Part shown: piece by piece, positions 23,601 to 36,191 of the stretch
Numbering within the stretch: the first letter of the stretch is position 1
Layout of the letters: every line of letters starts with the position of its first letter
Assembly (NCBI GenBank): GCA_025677815.1
Contig: JAIXMP010000002.1
Location: 1,550,001-1,614,000, forward strand
Origin: Phascolomyces articulosus
Taxonomy: Eukaryota > Mucoromycota > Mucoromycetes > Mucorales > Lichtheimiaceae
Direction: 5' to 3'
Length of the DNA: 64,000 bases
Program-made: the position numbers and the translations under genes
Notes under the pieces: generated by a model
Database searches by the model: none
What the model was told of the DNA's origin: nothing
What the model saw: the letters and a program-made list of their open reading frames with translations, nothing else

Positions 23601-26029
23601 TGCTGTATATAGGGTAAAATGTATGTTACTAATGAATATCTTTCATATAATTCTATCGTCTTTCTTATTATCATTTTTATTTACCTGCTTCATTCTCTGC
23701 AAAAGCAGTAGCTAAATGAGACATGATTTCATCCATTGTATCCAAACTGTATGACATAGTACCCATATGCAACTTTTTCAATTCCATATCTATTTATCCC
23801 CCACCGTTTTGCCATATTAGTAAAGATGAAACAATTACTCCTTTTATAAACCAACGAAACCATCCAATTTACCATTTTTTGTCAATGTTCCTGTCTTATC
23901 TGATAAAAGATAACCAATTCGACCTAATTCTTCAGGTAAAGTACTTGTTCGTACAATTGTGCCTTCAATTTCAGAATCCCTTTCAATTTGTCGAGCATAA
24001 ACTGTTTTACCCATATCCAAATTGACACGCAAACTATAAATACCCAAGGATTATGGTTATCATTGTTATTTTTTCAACCACTTTCTATTTCTCCCACCCC
24101 ACCCTATTCTTTATACTAAAATTATATACTGTACCTGATCGGAATAATGGATGAAAAGAGAATAAGGAATCGGAACACATATATATACCATAATCCATGG
24201 AAACCATTCAATCCAACCATAGCAATTGACAATGCAAGTGTAACAATAAACAAAATCTTGATTTTTTTAAAAAAAGGAAATGAGTAATAATTGCTAAGAT
24301 AGTTCTCCCGCTTTCCCTCAAAATGAATAATAAATAAAATTTATTCTACCTTAGCAAGACGATTAATTTCACGATCAATTAAACCGACTTTTGTCTTTGG
24401 ATGATTGGTATTCATGACAGCGCGAGTATCCTTGCCAGTATAGATAACAAAACCAATTGCTGTACCTGAAGCAAGCACAGTGTTGGTCCATAATGTATTT
24501 TCAACTCCCAATGGCTCCATTTGTTCAATGCCTGTATCCTCATCCACATGTGTAAATGTGCCAACAAAACTATGAATATCTTTATGAGGCGAGTCGGCTA
24601 TCATGGTAACAAAATGTAGAAATATTAACTTAATCATCCAGTCAATTTGTTTATGATCCATAGATATAAATAAGTAAATGCAAAAAAATACCATAGATAT
24701 CACCACGAACAACATTTAATGCATCGTCTGATGGAAGTCGCTGTAACGAAGGTACAGCCAATCGTAATTTCCAATCAGTTTCACCATCCAGCTGATCTGT
24801 TCGAATAAAACATGATCCGCTATCTTCTGTTGTACGTAATAAAATCATATCTGCTGGAATCTAATAATAAGAATGAACAAGTGCATGTATGGGAATCCTA
24901 TTTCAATTATTCGATTTCTAAAAAAAATATGTAATTTATTTGTTTTTTACCCGTTGATCTTTTTGTATCACAATCATGTCACCAACACGTATCCTTGAAC
25001 TTGGTATACTTTTAAAACCATCCGATGATAATGCTTGATATAATTGTGAATTAGCTTCTTTATCCCGTTTATGTCTTTGGAAATCATCCATTGCTTCTTT
25101 ACTGATTGTCACCAATAATACGAAACATAAAGGACCAAAATAGGTGAAAATGTATCCTACAAAACAAAAATAATACAACATCAATAGGCGGCCATGATCG
25201 GGATATAGTGTATTGATGGAGTTTTACCGATTTTTAAAGCAGGAACAAATTGTGATAATGCTACAAGTAAGAAATACAAGTTGAAAAATACAACAAACTA
25301 TATAAAATCGTGATCGCCATAGTATATAAGTCAGCAGGTTGAATCAATAGATAGGGTCAAATGGGATAGGAATATCCAGCGAAAACCAACTTACCTGTTC
25401 AAATAGAACAATAGGTAGAAATGTAATGATATTGTATTTTTGATTAACAATGATATTCGGTGCATATTTCTTTTGCTTATCTATAAAGCCATATAAGTTG
25501 TCAGTCAGCTCTTATCCATAGATAATAATAGTCATATGTAAAGTGGTGTATATGTTACCATCGGCATGGAGTGAGATTGTCCTTGGGTTTTGTTTTCGAG
25601 TAGAGTTTCCAAATGGCCATGGAAACTTTTTCTTTTTTCGCCTTCTATTATTATTGTTATTGTTATTTCTTCTTCGAAGTTGTGGACTATCTGATGCTCC
25701 TGTTAATGGAGCGGATTCCTATTATTATTTCCCACAAAAAAAGGATGGAAAAAGCAGATTAACTTTTTTATTGTTCCAAAACTTGGCCCTTCTTGGCATA
25801 CACAGTAATAATAAGAATAATAATAGGTAGCATAGTATCATTCTTTTATTATTACCCCCAATTCTTCGTCTATAAGTGGATCTTCATCACTATGTATGGA
25901 ATCGGATGTTCTGTACTTTCTACTACTTCGAGCTCGATCAGTAAAAGGCATGAGTTTTCGAAGCTCAATGGGCCGAGTATTCCGCATATCCAAGCCGTTG
26001 CTGTGGGTTGTGTATCTGCAGTCGAACAA
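20690..26029 (-). CDS. NEO1: P4-type ATPase, NEO1/ATP9 phospholipid flippase
   Basis: Twenty-three exons (high to low): 26029-25856, 25718-25559, 25480-25395, 25297-25228, 25156-24951, 24860-24692, 24597-24350, 24256-24135, 24033-23873, 23789-23685, 23602-23496, 23408-23104, 23017-22916, 22818-22634, 22550-22467, 22360-22182, 22100-22001, 21879-21790, 21713-21563, 21466-21358, 21275-21094, 20997-20918, 20802-20690; 1095 residues. Motifs: '[17 protein letters not shown]', '[11 protein letters not shown]' (A domain), '[13 protein letters not shown]' (P4-type helix 4), '[13 protein letters not shown]' (phosphorylated Asp), 'WMLTGDKIETA', '[11 protein letters not shown]'. The motif run fits the Neo1/ATP9A branch, which moves phospholipids across Golgi and endosomal membranes and needs no Cdc50 partner. 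The start could also be the ATG at 25987. The N-terminal 100 residues hold an Asn run and a basic cluster. Confidence 0.94.
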
Positions 26030-26772
26030 GCTATTATCTTGTAATATATCAAATCTCAGCGCGTCCTCTGTGTGGGCTTTATTTTTTCTGCACGCTTTCT
26101 CTCGTGATAAAACAACGGGTTTTTTAATTGAAAATTTTCTACAAAGAAGGAGGATATTGTTATATCAAACTTGATCTCTGGAATTAATTAATATAAGAAT
26201 GGCTGGTATAGTGTTTTCAGCAAGATTGTAATCAAAAAAATAAATACAGACATCATATATGGGAGTGTATACAAAATTTGCCATAATCTGATTTATTCGC
26301 TGCGAGACTGGATCTTTGATATCATTGGTTTATTTTTTCTGTGACGTTGACTTTTTTTTTCGGTGGGATACTACGTTTGCTATATCTTTCGTTTTCCTTC
26401 TCTTCTTTGCCGCAGTCTAACTTTCGTTCGAACCACATTCTTTTTTTGTGAGTTTTTTTTTGGCCAGAAAATTCTTACATTGAACAACACACACTCTCTC
26501 TGTCATTTGCCATTTTCATCTCTCTTCAGAACTTCCTATTTTTAACGATCCAACTTTCGAATAATCAACGAAAAAAAAAAGTTTGACGAAAAACCAAAAA
26601 ATCAACAAAAAAACCTTATATTTGATTAACCATCAAAAAAAAAAAACGCCCCACCTCTCGGAAATCCTTTTTTTTATCAACACACATTTGCTTGACCAAG
26701 AAAAAAAGAACAAAAATACCTTTGTTTGGTTTATAAAAAGATCTATCCGATTCATTTTATAATTTATAACAA
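26030..26772. promoter_or_regulatory. Shared divergent promoter region of NEO1 and RPB1
   Basis: 743 bases lie between the two start codons. The RPB1 side is T-rich then A-rich with pyrimidine tracts (26340-26530), as in strongly transcribed fungal genes. No specific factor site is claimed. Short open frames here are not supported as genes. Confidence 0.5.
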
Positions 26773-29700
26773 ATGAGTGGACATCCTTTCGCGTATTCAT
26801 CGGCCCCGGTGCGCCGTGTGGACGCTGTCCAATTTGGAATTCTATCACCAGAAGAGATTGTATGTGTTTTTTTTCTTTTGTTTCCTTTGTTGATGCTTGG
26901 ATTACGAAAGAGAGAAAAAGAAGAATTGAATAGATTATTTATTTATTATAATCATGATCTTTTTGCTGTTTTTTTGACATAACCATGTGATGGTATGAAT
27001 CTAAACCATTATATTTCTTTTTTTTCTCTTTTGTTGTTTGATTATTACAGAAAGCGATGTCAGTAGCCAAAGTGGAGTTCCCAGAACTATACGAAGAAGG
27101 TTCGCAAAAACCCAGAGCAGGAGGTCTATTAGATCCACGTATGGGTACCATCGACCGAAACTATAAATGCCAAACTTGTGGTGAAGGAATGGCTGAATGT
27201 CCTGGTCATTTTGCATATATGGATCTTGCAAAGCCTGTTTTTCATATTGGTAAATATTTTTTTGCTGTTGATGAATTGTTTACCCCACAAAAACACGTCC
27301 ATGTTTCAAAGGCATCAAGACAACGAAAAAAAAAAACAACCAAAAAAAATGACTCACTGGGTGATATTTTTTTTCTTTCATCAATAGGCTTTTTGACCAA
27401 GGTCAAAAAAATCTTAGAATGTGTTTGCTTTCATTGTTCAAAATTAAAAGTAGATGATGTATGTATTTTGAATTTTATTATTATTATTTGCTTGATTGAC
27501 ATGAGTTGAAAAAAAGAGAGAGGGACAAGGTGAAGAATGTATGTATCAACATCTAATGGTATGGTTTGGATGGCTGTTTGTTATGTATTAGTCCAACCCT
27601 CGATTTGTTATGGCACGCAAAATCAGGGATCCAAAGGCACGTATGCGTGCTGTTTGGGAATTAGCAAAGGCAAAGATGGTTTGTGAAGGTGGTGAAGAAA
27701 ATGATGATGGTCTCGAAGATCAAACCGATGCTGATGGAAACCGAAAACATGCACATGGTGGCTGTGGCCACAAGCAACCTACTATTCGTAAAGAAGGTTT
27801 AAAACTTTTTGCACAACACAAGGCTGGTTCTAATGAAGATTCAGGTGGAGAAGGTCGTACGCATCTCACCGCAAGTAAGGTCTTGCAAATTCTCAAGAAT
27901 ATCTCAGGCCAAGACATTCGTGATATGGGTCTTTCTGATGAATATGCTCGTCCTGAATGGATGATCATTACAACCTTACCTGTTCCTCCTCCACAAGTCC
28001 GTCCAAGTATTCAAATGGATGGTACCAGTCGTGGTGAAGACGATTTAACACACAAACTTTCTGATGTTCTTAAAGCCAACGCAAACGTTCGGAGGTGCGA
28101 GTCGGAAGGAGCTCCGGTACACGTTGTACAGGAATTCGAACAATTACTTCAGGTAAAATATATCGTGTGATCGTTTTTGCAATGAGGAATCAATAGAAAA
28201 ATGGAAAAAATGAAAGGGAGTTTGCGTATTTATCATTTTCATTTTGGATTGGTCAAATTTTATAGTTCCACATTGCTACCTATATGGATAATGATATTGC
28301 TGGTCAACCACAAGCTTTACAAAAGTCTGGCAGACCTGTAAGTATTTACTCGAGCAAAGTTGTTTTGGCAATTTTGACGGGTGGAGCTACTTGAGTTGGG
28401 TAAAGAAAGGAAGTAAAAAGAACAAATTACTGAAAAAACAAAATTATTCTTGCCATATAAAACAAAAAGCTCAAGTCCATCAGAGCAAGATTAAAGGGTA
28501 AAGAAGGTCGTCTCCGTGGTAACTTGATGGGTAAACGTGTTGATTTCTCTGCACGTACGGTTATTACAGGTGATCCTAATTTAGCCTTGGATCAAGTGGG
28601 TGTGCCGCGAAGTATTGCTCGTAATTTGACATATCCTGAAATTGTTACTCCTTACAACATTGATAAATTACAAGCCCTTGTCCGAAACGGTCCATTGGAG
28701 CATCCTGGCGCGAAATATGTGATTCGTGATAATGGTGAACGTATCGATCTTCGATATCGAAAACGTGCTGGCGAGATACCCCTTCAATATGGCTACAAGG
28801 TCGAACGTCATCTTAATGATGATGATGTGGTCATTTTCAACCGTCAGCCTTCGCTTCACAAAATGTCTATGATGGGCCATCGAGTCCGTGTTATGCCTTA
28901 CTCTACTTTTCGTCTCAATCTATCTGTCACTTCACCTTACAATGCCGATTTCGATGGTGATGAAATGAATTTGCACGTTCCGCAGTCTCTTGAAACACGC
29001 GCCGAAGTGACCGAGATTTGTATGGTACCAAAGCAAATCGTTTCGCCTCAGTCAAATAAGCCTGTCATGGGTATTGTGCAAGATACATTGTGTGGTATTC
29101 GCAAGTTTACACTTCGAGATTGTTTCTTGACCAAGGACTTGGTGATGAATATCGTCATGTGGGTACCTGATTGGGATGGCTATATTCCCCCACCTGCTAT
29201 TATAAAGCCAAAGCCCATGTGGACCGGTAAACAAATTCTTGCCATGGTTATTCCCAAGGGTATCAACTGTCAAACATTCCATTCTACACATCCTGACCGA
29301 GAAAAGACATATATCTCTCCTGGTGACACACGTGTTATAATCGAAAATGGAGAATTAATTTGTGGTATTGTTTGTAAAAAGACGGTCGGTACAGCAAGTG
29401 GTGGTTTGATCCATACCATTGTCAACGAGCAAGGTTCTGAAGCTGCAAAGAACTTCTTGACGGGTACACAACAGGTTGTAAACTATTGGCTTTTACAAAA
29501 TGGTTTCAGTATTGGTATTGGTGATACCATTGCTGATCGAAACACTATGGCTACGATTACCAACATTATTGCTCAAGCCAAACAACGTGTGCAAGAAATT
29601 ATTAATACGGCTCAACGTGATGAGCTCGAAGTCCAACCGGGTATGACCTTGCGCGAATCCTTTGAAGCCAAAGTGAATCAAACTTTGAATAAAGCTCGTG

Positions 29701-32700
29701 ACGATGCTGGTAAAATGGCTCAGGAAAATTTAAAGATCGACAATAACGTCAAACAGATGGTAATTGCTGGTTCAAAAGGTTCCTTTATCAACATTTCCCA
29801 AATGTCTGCTTGTGTGGGTCAACAAAACGTCGAAGGTAAACGTATTCCTTATGGTTTCAAGTATCGTACATTGCCCCATTTCGCAAAGGATGATCACAGT
29901 CCTGAAAGTCGTGGTTTCGTTGAAAATTCTTACTTACGTGGTTTAACACCCACCGAATTCTTTTTCCACGCTATGGGTGGTCGTGAAGGTATTTTATCTA
30001 TCTGTTTATAAGTTTTAATTGTTATATTCAAAAAAAGGTAGAATACATACTAAAGAACCATGGCGTAATGACTATAGGTTTGATTGATACTGCTGTCAAG
30101 ACTGCTGAAACTGGTTACATTCAACGTCGTCTTGTGAAAGCTTTGGAAGATGTCATGGTCAAATATGATGGTACTGTTCGTAACTCTTTGGGCGACATTA
30201 TTGAAATGGTCTATGGTGAAGATGGTTTGGACGGTTGTTATGTCGAAAAACAAAAGATTCAATCACTTCGTTATGTGGAAGATGAGTTTGAGAAGCAATA
30301 CCGTGTGGATCTTTCTAATGGAGGTTTCCGACAAGGCACGCTCAACTACAACATCTTACAAGCTATCGAGGGTAGCAACATTCAACGTGAACTTAACAAT
30401 GAATTTGAGCGATTGTCTGAAGATCGACAACTCTTGCGTACTTTCGTATTCAAGAATGGCGAAGACAAATGGCCATTACCTGTCAATCTCCAACGCCTCA
30501 TTACCAATGCACAACAAATTTTCCATATCGACCCACGTAAACCATCTGATATTCATCCATTGCAAGTCATGGATAGTATTTCATCTCTTGCTGAACGTCT
30601 TTTGGTTGTTCGTGGTCAAGATAAGATTTCTGCTGAAGCTCAACGCAATGCCACAACATTGTTCCGAACTATGCTTCGATCCACGTTTGCTGTCAAGCGT
30701 GTTGTTGAAGAATATCACTTAACAACTCAAGCATTCGAATGGTATGTATCATTAAAGTGTTATATACGGGAGCTTGGGTTGGATTACAATTACTATTTTG
30801 GATACATACTAAACTGCTAATTCTCTTCTTACACAAATACTTTTTTCTTTATCATCACAGGATTCTTGGAGAAGTCGAATCTCGATTCCAAACTGCTATT
30901 GTCGCTCCTGGTGAAATGGTTGGTACTATTGCTGCTCAATCTATTGGTGAACCTGCTACACAGATGACATTGAACACTTTCCATTATGCGGGTGTGTCCA
31001 GTAAAAACGTTACACTTGGTGTGCCACGTTTGAAAGAAATCATCAACGTAGCAAAGAACATCAAGACACCTCGATTGGAAGTGTGGTTGGATGCTGAACG
31101 ATCACGCAACATTGAATTGGCTAAGGAAGTTCAAGTCAGTTTAGAACATACAACACTTCAAAAGGTGACAGCTTGTGCTGAAATCTACTATGATCCTGAC
31201 CCAAGAAACACAATCATTGAAGAAGATGCCGATTTCGTCGACACATATTACCAATTAGAAGAAGATACAGCTGCTTCGGTGACACGTGTATCTCCTTGGC
31301 TCTTACGTATTGAACTCAATCGTGGTATGATGATTGATAAGCGCCTCAACATCACAGAAGTAGTCCAAAAGATTTCTGAAGAATTCCGTAATGATCTTCA
31401 CGTGATGGGCAGTGATGAAAACTCTGAAAAATTGATTATTCGTTGCCGTGTCATGATGGATGAAAACGAGGATAAGGATATGGATGATGATGAAGGCAAG
31501 GCCGAAGAAGACACTTTCTTGCGTAAACTTGAAGCAAGTATGTTGAGCTCAATTAACTTACGTGGTATTCCAAGAATTAAGAAGGTTTACATTGTGGAAC
31601 GTAAGGAAACTCGCTTGAACGCAGATGGAAACTTTGAATTGGTGACTGAATGGGGTTTGGATACCGATGGTATCAACTTACAACAAGTTATGTGTCAACA
31701 TGGTGTGGATGAACAAAGAACCTATTCCAACAACACTGTGGAAATCATGGAAGTATTGGGTATTGAAGCAACACGCAAGGCATTGCTCAAGGAATTGCGT
31801 AACGTTATTGAATTCGATGGTTCTTATGTCAATTACCGTCATTTGGCTCTTCTTTGTGACGTGATGACCAACCGTGGTAGTCTCATGGCTATTACTCGTC
31901 ATGGTATTAATCGTGCTGAAACTGGTGCATTGATGCGCTGTTCTTTTGAAGAAACTGTAGAAATTTTGTTGGAAGCAGCTGCTGTAGGTGAATTGGATGA
32001 TTGCCGTGGTGTTGCAGAAAACATTATGCTTGGTCAATTGGCACCTTTGGGTACTGGGGAATTTGATGTCATGTTGGATGAAGATATGCTCAAGACAATT
32101 CCACATGATAATCGACAAACAATGCCTAACGGTGTCCCTGGCGATGTTCCTGGATTTGCTACACCTGGTCCTGGATACATGACACCTAATTTGGCTACAC
32201 CATACGATACTAGATCTCCCGATTGGGTCGATTTCTCTCATCCATCTTCACCTTCGGAACCCATGTTTTCACCTATGGGCAACACAGGTGCTGCTTCCCC
32301 TTCAGGTGCAAGCCCATGGCGTGGCGATCTTAGTCCATATGGTCAAAGTCCTGGTTATTCACCTACATCACCAGGTTACTCTCCATCCAGCCCATCGTAT
32401 GCGACATCTCCTGGTTATTCACCATCGTCACCCAATTATTCACCTACAAGTCCATCTTATAGCCCAACAAGTCCAAGCTACTCGCCAACATCGCCCTCTT
32501 ACAGCCCTACTTCACCATCGTACAGTCCGACATCTCCATCGTACAGTCCTACAAGTCCAAGCTATTCGCCTACTTCACCATCATACAGTCCAACATCGCC
32601 ATCGTATAGCCCAACTTCACCATCGTATAGTCCAACTAGCCCAAGCTATTCGCCCACTTCACCTTCGTATAGCCCAACTTCACCTTCATATAGCCCAACT

Positions 32701-32982
32701 TCACCTTCGTATAGTCCAACCTCTCCTTCGTATAGTCCAACCTCTCCATCATACAGTCCTACGTCGCCGTCGTATAGTCCAACAAGTCCAAGTTACTCGC
32801 CGACTTCACCTTCTTATAGTCCTACGTCGCCGTCGTATAGTCCGACCTCGCCTTCTTATAGTCCTACTTCTCCATCCTATAGTCCAACTTCACCATCTTA
32901 TAGCCCCACTTCACCATCTTATTCTCCTACAAGTCCAAGCTATGGTGCAAGTGGTAGTGGTAGTGGCAACAATAACAAATAA
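26773..32982 (+). CDS. RPB1: RNA polymerase II largest subunit RPB1
   Basis: Eight exons: 26773-26859, 27051-27249, 27388-27458, 27592-28152, 28266-28337, 28470-29988, 30078-30741, 30861-32982; 1764 residues, family-typical. The N-terminal zinc site reads '[20 protein letters not shown]'. The catalytic magnesium loop is '[17 protein letters not shown]'. The trigger-loop region is '[20 protein letters not shown]'. The protein ends in the heptad-repeat tail (annotated separately) and a short Gly/Ser/Asn tip. It forms the active centre of RNA polymerase II in the nucleus; the tail recruits capping, splicing and 3' processing factors according to its phosphorylation. Exon 6 follows an unusual AAAAAG acceptor without a pyrimidine tract. 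All phases agree. Neighbour NEO1 is transcribed divergently. Confidence 0.98.
32437..32940 (+). repeat. 24 perfect YSPTSPS heptads of the RPB1 tail
   Basis: 504 bases encode 24 uninterrupted, identical heptads. Four or five degenerate units precede them at about 32335-32436 (for example [21 protein letters not shown]). Synonymous codons vary freely between units, so protein-level selection rather than very recent DNA duplication keeps the units identical. Confidence 0.95.
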
Positions 32983-33382
32983 CCAAAATACAAAAAACGA
33001 AAATGAGAACGAAAACATATTGTTGGGGAATGAATAGGTTAAAAAAAACAAAACAAAAAAAGATAGTTTCATTTTTTTTTCTTTCTTTTAATGATTATAT
33101 ATAAAATAACAAAAAATAAAAGGCATTTGAAGTCGTGCGTTGTGTAATTGTTTGCTGTTTAAGCAATCAAAAAAATATATATAGTTTGGCTTTTTTTCAT
33201 ATATTTGAGTTGTTTATTGGTATGATGACAAGATAACAACCTAAAGAAAAAGTTAGTTCCATGTTTGCAATAATTCAGGTAGAAATCCATTGAACTTACG
33301 TTTTCATTTTGGCCGTAAGAAATCGAAAACATTATTAATATTTTGCCCCTTAAAAAATTAAATTATACTTGCTGCACTTACA
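32983..33382. other. 3' flank of RPB1
   Basis: A-rich then T-rich spacer holding the likely polyadenylation region of RPB1. No gene seen. Confidence 0.4.
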
Positions 33383-33720
33383 ATACTTTGTGATTGATTC
33401 GATTTGTTCATGATAGATGAATCCAAAACAGCGTGAATCTCGAATGGATGTTCTGATTTTTTTTTTCTTTCGTCTAGTCTGCTTTCTTGCATTGATTCAG
33501 TTGGATTGATTATTTACTATATTTTTTTTATTGTTTCTCCACACTACAAGTCAAAACACGTTGCTCAAAATTCGTACCAACAGCTTCAAGAAAACGGGTA
33601 AGGAACAGCATAAATGAGTAAAATGAGTGATTATCAAGCTCCATAGTAGAATCTAGTATTTGGTCATAGTAACTTTTTTTATATGATTATATAATACTGC
33701 TCTCGGTAATAAAAAGTAAG
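33383..33720. repeat. Dispersed repeat, copy A
   Basis: About 340 bases that align by eye with 35629-35975 in the same orientation. Shared blocks include 'ATACTTTGTGAT', 'TTTGTTCATGATAGAT', 'GTCAAAACAC' and the end 'AATACTGC..TCGGTAATAAAA' versus 'AAAACTGCCAGCGGCAATAAAA'. Gaps and substitutions show old divergence. Probably the terminal or 3' flanking part of a duplicated element. Confidence 0.6.
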
Positions 33721-33726
33721 TAATTA

Positions 33727-34149
33727 TTATATTAATGCGCTGTCACCAGACTGATTGGAGAAAGGATTCCAAATCTCTGGGCAATCAATATCATCCGAAA
33801 CTACAATAACACTCATTTTAAACTTTTTCCTTGGAGGAGGAGATTCGCTCCCAATAATATCGTTTGTCACAGCTTCATCATCGAAATCCACATATTCATC
33901 CTCATCAAGATTCACAACTTCACAGTCAATTCGTTTACACCTACGAACTGCAGATAAATCAACTAATGCGTTACCAGAGCTACTGCCGATATTGTGCAGT
34001 CGACGTTTAATAACCCCGATAGTGTGTTCCATTTTGAATGCTACAAGAACTGGCAAAGGTCCAACTCGTTCAATTGTTTTGTACAAGTGGCTAAGATAAA
34101 GTAAATCAGTGTACCAAGGTTTATAAATTAGGTGCCATCTTCTACACAT
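33727..34149 (-). pseudogene. Transposase-tail-like fragment
   Basis: Open frame of 140 codons on the minus strand, beginning just beyond repeat copy A. The first half ('CRRWHLIYKPWYTDLLYLSH', then 'ERVGPLPVLVAFKMEHTIGV' and 'IKRRLHN') resembles the C-terminal region of large DDE-type transposases of fungi, where a 'GPL...ME..IG..K' pattern follows the catalytic core. The second half is acidic with a basic 'PPPRKKFKM' patch. The catalytic part is absent, so this is a 5'-truncated relic if the assignment is right. Confidence in the family is modest; it could instead be a host gene fragment. Confidence 0.4.
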
Positions 34150-35628
34150 ACACCACTCACATTATTCATGATACGACTACGTCACATAATAAATGGTGAA
34201 ATGGTGGTTCGATTGAAAATATTTCCTTAATACCCACAATGACGCTTTAATATATTATAATGCTGTGGAACAGATTTCATGTTTTTATCACGAAACATTT
34301 TTTATGCATCCACCTAAAAATAAAATCAAATGTGCTATTCATCATCTCATATTTTTTATATTACAACGATCTCCAGTAAGTATCATTCTTATTAATTGAA
34401 GGGTTATTTTTTATCTATTTATAATAATGATGATGCCGCTCATGATGATGAAAATAAAATGCTACGTAAATATCACTATTTCACTAATAATAAATAATAA
34501 TTCTATTTACTATGTATGCTAATAAAACTTCCTTTGATAATAAAAATTAATATTGAATACGTATGATTAAAAAAAGTCCTTGTATCTAATTATTATATTG
34601 CTCGTCATAAAGGTAATATATATTACAAACTGTAGTCTGTATTTGTATGATTTGATAGTATCTCTATCCTCAGACAATGTTACTAGGGATTAATATTATA
34701 TATGATATTGGATATTCTATTATTTACGGTAGTATTCAACATATTAAAAGAAAATTATTAAGGAAATATTGAAAATCGTGCAAAAATACATAATCCGTAA
34801 CTTAGTAAATCTTTCTTAAGGTGGCTATTCATGATCATTATTATTTTATTATTGTCATGGTCCATGCATTCGGGTGTCTTCCAAACAAGTGAAGATAAAT
34901 GTTTCTTCACCGCGAATAATAACGCTCCAGCTTTTCTGCGTATCTAATAACCAACTATCCTGTTTTCTTCATTTCCCATGGCAAGAAACACGTTTTTGAT
35001 AATACAAACCCATTGACTTGCTGTGAAATCCATTTTTTTTATATATCGGATGAAAATATGGCCTTGCTCTATCATCATAAACTAATAATAAATGGCTTTC
35101 TCCAATAGCTAATTAAATTAAATTTTCTTTAGTAATAATAGCAAGAATAATACGTATTGGATTGGATAAAAAAAAATAATTTACTCCATGATTTCACCCA
35201 ATCCCATTATACATTTTAATGCGTTGCCAAACCCAAAAGCTACTTTTGATCTTCCCGTGGAAGCAGATAACAGGATGAATATTTTTTGTAATAAATGTTT
35301 TCTATTAACCAATACGTAATAACAAAAATAAAATAGAAAACATATATAATCATACGAATTAGAGAGGTCTCTTGGTTATGCAAAATGGCACCTGCTTTAT
35401 TTCCCCCCACATCCAACTTATTCCGAATAATATCAATAATACGTATCATACGTATTAAATTTTTTGATTATCATAAAATATGAATAGAAAAAAACAAGCA
35501 AACCAACATTCATGTTCATTGCGGACGTTGTTTCTACTTTATTATATTTCGCCATTTTTATTTTTCAAGAAAAAATATTGATACAATGAATACGTGATAA
35601 TGCTACTTGTAACTACACTGTAGTTTTC
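34150..35628. other. Degenerate AT-rich spacer
   Basis: About 1.5 kb between the transposase-like fragment and repeat copy B. No supported gene. A short plus-strand stretch near 35200-35290 reads protein-like for about 30 codons and then hits stops, suggesting a relic of unknown origin. Confidence 0.35.
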
Positions 35629-35975
35629 ATACTTTGTGATAGATTCAATTTGTTCATGATAGATAAATTAAATGAAATACACTGTGTATCTCGTATGTGT
35701 GTTTTGCTTCTTGATTTTTGCTTAGTCTACGTTTTTGTATTCATTCGGTTAGTTACTAATTTCTTTTTTATTATTCCTCCATCTTAGTCAAAACACACTC
35801 TCCGCTGTTCAGAACTCTTACCAATAGTTCAGAGAAAATGGACAGGAAAAATTCAAATGTGTAATATAGGTATATAGCAAGAACCATAATAGAAAAATAT
35901 AGTATTTTGGTTATGTATCTATAGCAACTTTTTTTTTGACACGATATATAAAACTGCCAGCGGCAATAAAAGTAA
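35629..35975. repeat. Dispersed repeat, copy B
   Basis: Diverged direct copy of 33383-33720 (see that entry). It lies just downstream, in transcriptional sense, of the HET-type pseudogene, as copy A lies just downstream of the transposase-like fragment. Confidence 0.6.
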
Positions 35976-36191
35976 TCTATTATTGTACTGGCAAATGCAC
36001 TTTTATAATAATAACAAAGGAACCTGGCTGTCCTGATTGTTCTCTGCCGTTCCTTAGCCGAAAACAGTTTTATTAATTGGTTACAAATTGATGTTTTTAT
36101 TCTTCTCCAAATTCAGTAAAACCCCACACCCGTCCATGATGTCATAAACATATACTTTTGAATTGTCGATGTCTAATTATCACTGATCTTT

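Noticed and set aside
26407..26415. tRNA B-box-like GTTCGAACC
   Set aside because: The flanking bases cannot form a T stem and no A box precedes it; it lies in the RPB1 promoter.
30150..30722. 190-codon plus-strand frame inside RPB1 exon 7
   Set aside because: Out of frame with a clearly conserved exon.
31678..32241. 187-codon minus-strand frame inside RPB1
   Set aside because: Antisense shadow of a long conserved exon.
32288..33037. 249-codon plus-strand frame overlapping the RPB1 tail
   Set aside because: It is the shifted reading of the heptad repeat DNA; the His/Leu/Arg-rich product is a by-product of the repeat and no start or splice context supports it.
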